In this document: piece by piece, positions 59,245 through 64,000 of the stretch
Layout of the letters: every line of letters begins with the position of its first letter
Position numbering within the stretch: the stretch's first letter is position 1
NCBI GenBank assembly: GCA_028287185.1
Contig: JAQBQD010000114.1
Coordinates: 1-64,000 of the forward strand
DNA length: 64,000 bases
From: Gemmatimonadota bacterium
GTDB taxonomy: Bacteria > Gemmatimonadota > Gemmatimonadetes > Longimicrobiales > Longimicrobiaceae
Direction of reading: 5' to 3'
Notes under the pieces: model-generated
Told to the model about the DNA's origin: nothing
Databases searched by the model: none
What the model saw: the letters and a program-made list of their open reading frames with translations, nothing else
Made by a program: the position numbers and the translations under genes

Positions 59245-59518
59245 CCGATCCGTCGGTCGGGAGATGTAGGAAGGGCTTCATTCCAGGTCGAGCAGGAACG
59301 AGCGACTCTCCATCGCAGAAGCTATCGGTCGATGCGGGCGGACGCACGCGCGGCGAGAGCACGTCGCGGACCGTGGGCGCGGGCGGGTGCCGACGCGCCG
59401 TCGCCGCCGGCGTGCATCGATCGTGGGAGTCGGCCGAACCTGCTGGCGGTGTTGCAGACGCGCGCGAGCCGCCACGGCGTCCAAGCCTCGGCGGCTCTCC
59501 CGGGATCGGCGCTTGGGG

Positions 59519-59818
59519 TCAGCGCTCGCCGCGGATGGCGGAGGCGAGCTCGTCCTTCGACATCTTGCTGCGCCCCTCGATCTTCATCTCCTTCGCGCGG
59601 TTGTACAGCTCGTCGCGCGTGCGGCCCTCCAGCGACCGGTTGGGGTTGCCGGTGCCCTGCGAGGTCTTGTTGGGCGTGCGGCCCTCCTCGCGCCGCTGCT
59701 TGTTGACGGTGCGCGCCGCGATCTCCTCCGCGCGCCCCTCGGACACGCCGCGATCCTCCGAGCTGTCCTTGATGTGCTCGTACATCCGCTCGTCCTTGTT
59801 GCTCCACGCCCTGGGCAT
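59519..59818 (-). CDS. Small basic protein with a Rho-N/SAP-like C-terminal helix pair (DUF7218-like)
   Basis: 99 residues; AAGGAGGATGCG precedes the ATG at 59818. It is highly charged: MPRAWSNKDERMYEHIKDSSEDRG, then GRAEEIAARTVNKQRREEGRTPNKTSQGTGNPNRSLEGR. The end TRDELYNRAKEMKIEGRSKMSKDELASAIRG is the 'L-x-x-x-A-K-x-x-x-I-x-G-R-S-x-M-x-K-x-E-L' Rho-N-like motif found in many small stress-related proteins. Proteins of this type are usually annotated as plasmid-stabilisation or DUF7218 proteins; nucleic-acid binding is suggested but unproven. It stands alone on the minus strand. Confidence 0.8.
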   Translation of the reverse strand: MPRAWSNKDERMYEHIKDSSEDRGVSEGRAEEIAARTVNKQRREEGRTPNKTSQGTGNPNRSLEGRTRDELYNRAKEMKIEGRSKMSKDELASAIRGER

Positions 59819-60020
59819 CGCATCCTCCTTGTCCGCTGCGGTGAACCGGTTTGCGCCCCCGCGAGAGGCAAGAAGCGGGCACACCCGATCCCTCCGCGCG
59901 CCTCTTGGCGGGGAGTGTTCGCGACACCGCCTCCGCATCACGGCGGGATACGGAAACAGAGAGCCCCCGCGCGGCGGCGTGCCGGGCGGGGGCCTGCGTT
60001 CCATCAGCGCGGGACGCGGC

Positions 60021-60149
60021 TCAGAATGGGACGTGGCCGTTCAGCAGAACGAGCTGCCACGCGAACCAACTGAGCATCGCGCCGGCGCCCACCAGCTTCA
60101 CGAGGCCGGCCGCCGCGCCGCGGGACTGATCGGGATGGGGAAGTCGCAT
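60021..60149 (-). CDS. Small single-pass membrane protein (42 residues)
   Basis: Starting at ATG 60149, just after a strong Shine-Dalgarno sequence (CCGGAGGTGG ending 4 bases upstream), the minus strand encodes MRLPHPDQSRGAAAGLVKLV followed by GAGAMLSWFAWQLVLLNGHVPF and a TGA at 60021-60023. Residues ~14-40 form one hydrophobic helix containing Trp and Phe (AMLSWFAWQLVLL), a typical small membrane protein. It has no recognised family. The ribosome site, clean stop and amphipathic layout support a real gene; conservation would settle it. Confidence 0.55.
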   Translation of the reverse strand: MRLPHPDQSRGAAAGLVKLVGAGAMLSWFAWQLVLLNGHVPF

Positions 60150-60338
60150 GGTTCCACCTCCGGTTGCCTGTATCCGCATCTCGTTGCCATTGCAATCGTT
60201 ATGCCGATACGGCGGTGCACCTCCGACTCCGGTTTCCCCGATCCACCGGATACGACGAACGGGCGCCGCGCACCCACGCGCACCGCGCCCGTTCCCTGGA
60301 AGTCCACCGAATGATGCGGCGAGGCCGGAGCTCGCCGA

Positions 60339-60980
60339 CTACTTCCCCGCGTCCGGGCCGCCGCGCGCGGTGGCGAGCCAGCGGGCGGCGTCCTCCACCT
60401 CCGCTTGGCCCAGCGAATGGCCGCCGGGCCGCCAGTCGAGCGTCACGCGGGCGCCGGCGGTGCGCAGCAGATCCGCCAGCCGTTCCGTGTTCGCGGCGGG
60501 GACGATCGGGTCGCCGCGCCCGGCGCCCAGCAGCACGGGGATGCCCGTCAGGTTCGGCGCATGCTCCGGCTCGAACGGCACCATCGCGCGGAAGAGCACG
60601 GCGCCGGCCAGCAGGTCCGGGTGCAGCAGCAGGGCGGCGGCTGCCACGTTTGCGCCGTTGCTGAAGCCCACCGCCACGATGCACGTCGGGTCCAGCGCGT
60701 ACTCCGCCGCCGCGACGCGCACCCACGCCGCCAGCTCGTGCGTGCGCGCCAGCAGGTCCTGCTGGTCGAACACGCCCTCGGCCAGGCGGCGGAAGAAGCG
60801 GGGCATCCCGTTCTCCAGCACCTTGCCGCGCGGGCTGAGCAGCGCGGCGCCGGGCGCCATCACCCGGCCCAGCCCCAGCAGGTCGTCCTCGTTGCCGCCG
60901 GTGCCGTGCAGCAGCAGCAGGGTGGTGCCATCGCCGCCCGTGGCCGGCACGAAGCGGTGGATGAAGTCGGACGTGGCCAC
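60339..60980 (-). CDS. mhqD: Carboxylesterase/phospholipase-type alpha/beta hydrolase (MhqD-like)
   Basis: 213 residues from a GTG at 60980 that abuts the stop of the dioxygenase gene (TGAGTG). The fold is the compact acyl-protein thioesterase/YodD type: LLLLHGTGGNEDDLLGLGRVM, nucleophile Ser in AVGFSNGANVAAA, Asp in GAGRGDPIVP and His in WRPGGHSLGQAEVE. MhqD (YodD) of Bacillus, which lies next to a dioxygenase and is induced by hydroquinones, has this layout. It would hydrolyse an ester or thioester generated during detoxification; the real substrate is unknown. Confidence 0.8.
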   Translation of the reverse strand: MATSDFIHRFVPATGGDGTTLLLLHGTGGNEDDLLGLGRVMAPGAALLSPRGKVLENGMPRFFRRLAEGVFDQQDLLARTHELAAWVRVAAAEYALDPTCIVAVGFSNGANVAAAALLLHPDLLAGAVLFRAMVPFEPEHAPNLTGIPVLLGAGRGDPIVPAANTERLADLLRTAGARVTLDWRPGGHSLGQAEVEDAARWLATARGGPDAGK

Positions 60981-61946
60981 TCAGGCCTCCTTCGCCGGCA
61001 CCGCGCCGGGCAGGTGGATGGGGGGCAGCACGGCCTCGATCTGCGCGCGCCGCGGCTCGTACTGCGGGGGAAGCTTCAGCGCCTCGCCCAGGCTCTCCGC
61101 CGGCTCGTCGGCCGTGAAGCCCGGCGGGTCGGTGGCGATCTCGAACAGCACGCCGCCCGGCTCGCGGAAGTACACCGAGTTGAAGTAGTTGCGGTCGATG
61201 ACGGGCGTGGGCTGCAGGCCCATCGCCGAAACGCGCCGGCTCAGCGCCACCTCGTCCGCGTCCGTCGCGGCGCGCCATGCCACGTGGTGCACGGTCCCCG
61301 CGCCGCCGGCCCCGCGCAGGCCGGCGTCGACCACGCGCAGGTCCACCAGCGCGCCCGGCCCGCCTCCGCCCGCCGCGTAGCGCGAGCGGTCGCCCTCGTC
61401 CGCCACGTGCGCAAAGCCCAGCGCCTCGGTGAGCACGCGCGCCGTCGCGTCCGTGCGCGCCAGCCAGAGCGTGACGGAGTGCACTCCGCGGATGGCGTGC
61501 TGGGCCGGCACCCCGCCGCCGTCCCACGTGCCGCGCTCGCCCGCGCGCGGGTCGGCTACCAGCTCCAGCGGCAGGCCGTCCGGGTCGCGGAACGCAACCA
61601 CCGGCTGTCCGAACCGCCGCGTGGGCGCGTCATGCTCCACACCGTGGCTCACCAGCCGCGCGATCCACCATCCCAGCGACCCCTCCGGCACCGCGAACGC
61701 CGTGGCGCCCGTCTGGCCCACGCCCGTGCGGCCGCGGCGCGCGCCGGGCCAGGGGAAGAAGGTCAGGATGCTGCCCGGCGAGCCGGCGTCGTCGCCGAAG
61801 TACAGGTGGTACGTCTGCGGATCGTCGAAGTTGACGGTGCGCTTCACCAGGCGCAGCCCCAGCGTGCCCGCGTAGAAGTCCAGGTTTCGCTGCGGATCGG
61901 ACGCGATCGCCGTGACGTGGTGGATGCCCGCGCTCGTGGTGGTCAT
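60981..61946 (-). CDS. mhqO: Ring-cleaving dioxygenase of the VOC superfamily (MhqO/MhqE-like)
   Basis: 321 residues from ATG 61946. Two glyoxalase/VOC modules: the first opens TTTSAGIHHVTAIASDPQRNLDFYAGTLGLRLVKRTVNFDDPQTYHLYFGDDAGSPG (metal His in IHHV), the second starts AIRGVHSVTLWLARTDATARVLTEALGF and has GTVHHVAWRA and the FREPGGVLFEIATDPPGF metal Glu. This is the standard set for the 'ring-cleaving dioxygenase' family used against hydroquinones. The C-terminal LPPQYEPRRAQIEAVLPPIHLP is also typical of the family. It precedes and is coupled to the carboxylesterase gene, and follows the nitroreductase gene after a hairpin. Confidence 0.88.
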   Translation of the reverse strand: MTTTSAGIHHVTAIASDPQRNLDFYAGTLGLRLVKRTVNFDDPQTYHLYFGDDAGSPGSILTFFPWPGARRGRTGVGQTGATAFAVPEGSLGWWIARLVSHGVEHDAPTRRFGQPVVAFRDPDGLPLELVADPRAGERGTWDGGGVPAQHAIRGVHSVTLWLARTDATARVLTEALGFAHVADEGDRSRYAAGGGGPGALVDLRVVDAGLRGAGGAGTVHHVAWRAATDADEVALSRRVSAMGLQPTPVIDRNYFNSVYFREPGGVLFEIATDPPGFTADEPAESLGEALKLPPQYEPRRAQIEAVLPPIHLPGAVPAKEA

Positions 61947-61973
61947 GATCTCCCCTTCGGTCCCGAATGTCAT

Positions 61974-62000
61974 ACGGGCCGGCCCCGCTGGCCGGCCCGT
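61974..62000 (-). terminator. Intercistronic hairpin between the nitroreductase and dioxygenase genes
   Basis: A perfect 11-base stem (61974-61984 with 61990-62000, loop ccgct) lies between the nitroreductase stop (62051) and the dioxygenase start (61946). With no T run it may act as a partial terminator or RNA-processing/stability element that adjusts the ratio of the two products. Confidence 0.5.
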
Positions 62001-62050
62001 CCTGCGCCCTTCCCCTTCCCTGCCGCCGTCGCTTTCGACCTGCCGCCCGA

Positions 62051-62668
62051 TCAGCGGAAGGTCGCGATGCGCTCCACCGGGTGGCGGTGGTGCGGGAAGC
62101 CCTCCTCGTCCGCCTCGCCCAGCGCCACCAGCGCGGGAACGGTCACGTGCTCCGGCAGGCCCAGGATCTCCTTCACCTTGGCCGGGTCGAAGCCCAGCAT
62201 GGGCGAGGTGGCGTACCCCAGCGACTGCGCGGCCAGCAGCAGGTATCCCAGGGCGATGTAGCTCTGCCCGGTGCCCCACGCCGCCTGCTCGACCGCCGGC
62301 TTCGCCGAGAAGCTCGTTCGGAAGCCGTTGGCCACCGCGGGGCGCTCCTCCGCCGGGTAGTTGGGGTGCACCACCTCTTCCAGCGTGTCCAGCGCGTCGC
62401 GGATGTCGCTGTACAGTACGATCACGGCGGGCGCCGCGCCCACCTGCTTCTGCCCGAACGCGGCCTCCTTCAGCCGCTCGCGGGTGTCCGCGTCCTGCAC
62501 CACCACGAAGCGCCACGGCTGCACGTTGAAGGCCGAGGGCGCCAGGCTGGTGATGCGCAGGATCTCGCGCAGGTCCTCCGCCGGAACCGGGCGGTCCTTG
62601 TAGCTGCGGATGGAGCGCCGCGCCTCGGCGGCCTCGGTCACGGTCAGCGTCGTCAGGTCCGTCTGCAT
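62051..62668 (-). CDS. mhqN: Nitroreductase-family FMN oxidoreductase (MhqN-like)
   Basis: 205 residues. FMN-binding blocks RRSIRSYKDRPVPAEDLREILRITSLAPSAFNVQPWRFVVVQD at the N-terminus, AWGTGQSYIALGYLLLAAQSLGYATSPMLGFD and ALGEADEEG...HHRHPVERI near the end match NfsB/YdfN-type nitroreductases. GGAGAAGGAGG precedes the ATG at 62668. It would reduce quinones or nitro-compounds with NAD(P)H. It is the first gene of the nitroreductase - dioxygenase - carboxylesterase operon, the same parts as Bacillus mhqN, mhqO and mhqD. An MhqR-type dyad lies directly upstream (62699-62716). Confidence 0.88.
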   Translation of the reverse strand: MQTDLTTLTVTEAAEARRSIRSYKDRPVPAEDLREILRITSLAPSAFNVQPWRFVVVQDADTRERLKEAAFGQKQVGAAPAVIVLYSDIRDALDTLEEVVHPNYPAEERPAVANGFRTSFSAKPAVEQAAWGTGQSYIALGYLLLAAQSLGYATSPMLGFDPAKVKEILGLPEHVTVPALVALGEADEEGFPHHRHPVERIATFR

Positions 62669-62698
62669 GCTCGCCTCCTTCTCCGGTTTGGATGTATG

Positions 62699-62721
62699 AC
62701 TCTCATTTGTGAGATATCATA
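62699..62721 (-). promoter_or_regulatory. MhqR-type operator and -10 element upstream of the nitroreductase operon
   Basis: Read on the minus strand the site is TATCTC-ACAAAT-GAGAGT (62716-62699), with TCTCA/TGAGA as an exact dyad. From memory, the Bacillus MhqR operator is built on ATCTC...GAGAT half-sites with the same spacing. A TATGAT -10-like hexamer (62721-62716) directly abuts it; no good -35 was found. Control by the MarR protein at 56092 is plausible but not shown. Confidence 0.55.
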
Positions 62722-62828
62722 TCGGCACTTCTCGTTGGCCCGTCTCGACTTCTCCCCGCATCGTCCGTGGATGCGCTCCACCGCCGACCGGGATAAGAAG
62801 AAGCTCGCCGTATCAATTGTTGAATACT

Positions 62829-62856
62829 AAGATATTCGGTTGTGCAGGGAAGTCAA
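62829..62856 (-). promoter_or_regulatory. Possible second promoter further upstream of the nitroreductase operon
   Basis: On the minus strand TTGACT (62856-62851) and TATCTT (62834-62829) are 16 bases apart, in an AT-rich stretch that also has a GAATA...TATTC dyad (62822-62837). It would give a leader of about 155 bases before the nitroreductase start. Its role relative to the nearer site is unknown. Confidence 0.35.
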
Positions 62857-62937
62857 GACCTGAGGTCCTCCCATCCACGGTTCAGGCGCAACATCTCCGT
62901 CAATCCGCCGAACGGCATCTTGGATCGGGAGAAGCGC

Positions 62938-63801
62938 TTACGGGAGCGGCGTCAGGAGCTGTGAAGCGGTCCACGTCTCTCCGGGCCCGAGGGTGACGGG
63001 CTGGGCGACGGCGGCGGCTTCCAGGCAGAGCATCCATCGGTATTCGCCGGGAGCCATGTCGGAGAGCGCGTCTCCCTTCTGCTGACCGGGGTTCCAGAGC
63101 ACGACGTCGGGAAAGCCTTCGCGGGCGATGGAGAGACCACCGCCGCCGAGCGTGGTGACGTGCAGATCGCCGGGCGCGTCCTGGTACACCCGGTCCACCT
63201 CTCCGGCGATGCGGACGTGGGACGAGGCCTCCACCCTCGCATCCCCGTGATCGGCCTTGTCGACGAAGCGCACGCCTTCCAGCCCTTCGACCGCGGCCTC
63301 GCGCACGTCCGGCACGCGGAAGTACGTGTGCAGCGCGGCCGTGAAGTCGAACGCATCGGCACCGGGGTTGGTGACGGCGAGGGTGACACGGAGCCGCTCG
63401 TCCAACTCCAGCCGCAGCTCCAGCCCAAAGGCGTGCGGCCAGACGGCTTGGGTCGCGGCGCAGTCGGCCAGGCGCAGCACGGCGCGGGCGGGCTCGGCGC
63501 CGCCGTGCAAGGCGGAGGCGACGGTCCACTCCGCCGTGCGCGCGAAGCCGTGCTTGGGCAGCGGGCCCAGGTCCGCGAACTGGGGGAAGATGACCGGAAT
63601 GCCCCCGCGGATGCTGGAATCCGCGCCGAACTGAGCGCGCGAGCTGAGGAACAGGCGCTCCACGCCGGCGGCGTCGCGCCACGAGGCGACGTGCGCGCCG
63701 TGCAGGTAGATCTCGGCGCTGCTCCCACAGGCGTGGCGCAGCGTCAGCTTCGGCAGGCCGCCGCGGCCTGCCTCCGTCTCCACCGGTCGGTCTATCGGCA
63801 T
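62938..63801 (-). CDS. Aldose 1-epimerase-like protein (D-hexose-6-phosphate mutarotase family)
   Basis: 287 residues from ATG 63801 (MPIDRPVETEAGRGG). The YeaD-type fold is shown by SAEIYLHGAHVASWRDAAGVERLFLSSRAQFGADSSIRGGIPVIFPQFADLGPLPKHGFART, then TAALHTYFRVPDVREAAVEGLEG with the catalytic His, and DVVLWNPGQQKGDALSDMAPGEYRWMLCLEAAAVAQPVTLGPGETW with the catalytic Glu in the LCLEAA block. Enzymes of this family interconvert the alpha and beta forms of glucose-6-phosphate. It is a single gene; the rest of the window (63802-64000) contains only upstream sequence with nothing recognisable. Confidence 0.9.
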   Translation of the reverse strand: MPIDRPVETEAGRGGLPKLTLRHACGSSAEIYLHGAHVASWRDAAGVERLFLSSRAQFGADSSIRGGIPVIFPQFADLGPLPKHGFARTAEWTVASALHGGAEPARAVLRLADCAATQAVWPHAFGLELRLELDERLRVTLAVTNPGADAFDFTAALHTYFRVPDVREAAVEGLEGVRFVDKADHGDARVEASSHVRIAGEVDRVYQDAPGDLHVTTLGGGGLSIAREGFPDVVLWNPGQQKGDALSDMAPGEYRWMLCLEAAAVAQPVTLGPGETWTASQLLTPLP

Positions 63802-64000
63802 CGATCTCTCATCCCGTTCCAACTCCCGGAAGCCAGTTCGTCCCGACCGCGCGTCGTCCCTTGACCCACGCGCCGTATGGCCTTCCCTCTCCCCGCGTCC
63901 CGTCTCGTCTATCGAACCGGGCACGTCGTATACCGCCGCGCCGCGTTCTGCGGACGGGCGCGCGGCCTGGATTCGCACGTGTCCGAGGACAACGAGGAAC

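Noticed and set aside
62717-62745. Complete sigma-70 promoter directly at the nitroreductase operator
   Set aside because: The TATGAT hexamer has no acceptable -35 at 16-18 bases, so only a -10 element is claimed.
1-64000. tRNA, rRNA, insertion sequences or prophage genes
   Set aside because: I scanned for tRNA-like cloverleaf ends, transposase motifs (DDE, HUH), integrases and terminal inverted repeats and saw none I could support; a computational search could still find a divergent one.

Overview
This is a very GC-rich bacterial window with Gram-negative architecture: outer-membrane TonB-dependent receptors with N-terminal carboxypeptidase-regulatory-like domains, many lipoproteins with a clear lipobox, GTG starts and ATGA stop/start overlaps. 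That mix, together with an orphan Cys-rich peptide precursor resembling the pinensin class, suggests a soil Gemmatimonadota bacterium of the Longimicrobium type. The lineage is an inference; no rRNA or tRNA gene was seen.

Layout. 1-8 kb: the start of an exported protein coupled to a TetR regulator, two tandem outer-membrane proteins, an M23 peptidase lipoprotein, a lone receiver domain, two membrane proteins, a DUF1499 protein and a glycine-zipper lipoprotein. 8-11.6 kb: the peptide precursor, a DUF72 protein, a YaiI protein and a decayed Fic gene. 11.6-22.4 kb: an S9 peptidase, SixA overlapping a CHAD-CYTH fusion, an M16 peptidase, a SnoaL-like protein and a UbiB kinase. 23-29.5 kb: a tightly packed operon with its own twin-operator promoter (LacI regulator, divergent KAS III-like enzyme, acyl-CoA synthetase, membrane protein, sodium/solute symporter, MaoC hydratase). 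29.6-36.8 kb: a TonB receptor and two PHB-depolymerase-type esterases; the second is translationally coupled to an acyl-CoA ligase and a V4R-like protein. 36.9-41.2 kb: a STAND-like ATPase behind a dyad-rich promoter, exopolyphosphatase and a dihaem cytochrome c.

41.2-55 kb is a cobalamin island. A cobalamin riboswitch leads into btuF-btuC-btuD-btuB and a beta-propeller lipoprotein that sits where BtuG sits in Bacteroides. Nucleotide-loop assembly genes follow: cobS, cbiB, a CobD/CobC-type aminotransferase, two CobC-like phosphatases around a membrane protein, and a BluB-CobT fusion. Uptake, side-chain attachment, lower-ligand synthesis and activation, and final assembly are all represented, but cobU/cobP and corrin-ring genes are not in the window.

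55-64 kb: a frameshifted zinc-ribbon membrane protein, a MarR regulator with a near-consensus leaderless promoter, DoxX behind a perfect dyad, DinB, a Ca2+/H+ antiporter, small proteins, and a nitroreductase - ring-cleaving dioxygenase - carboxylesterase operon. With the MarR and DoxX genes this last operon has the same parts as the Bacillus MhqR quinone-stress regulon. An aldose-1-epimerase-like protein closes the window. A dispersed repeat with at least two clear copies (about 4.0 and 57.45 kb) shows three-base periodicity in its substitutions.
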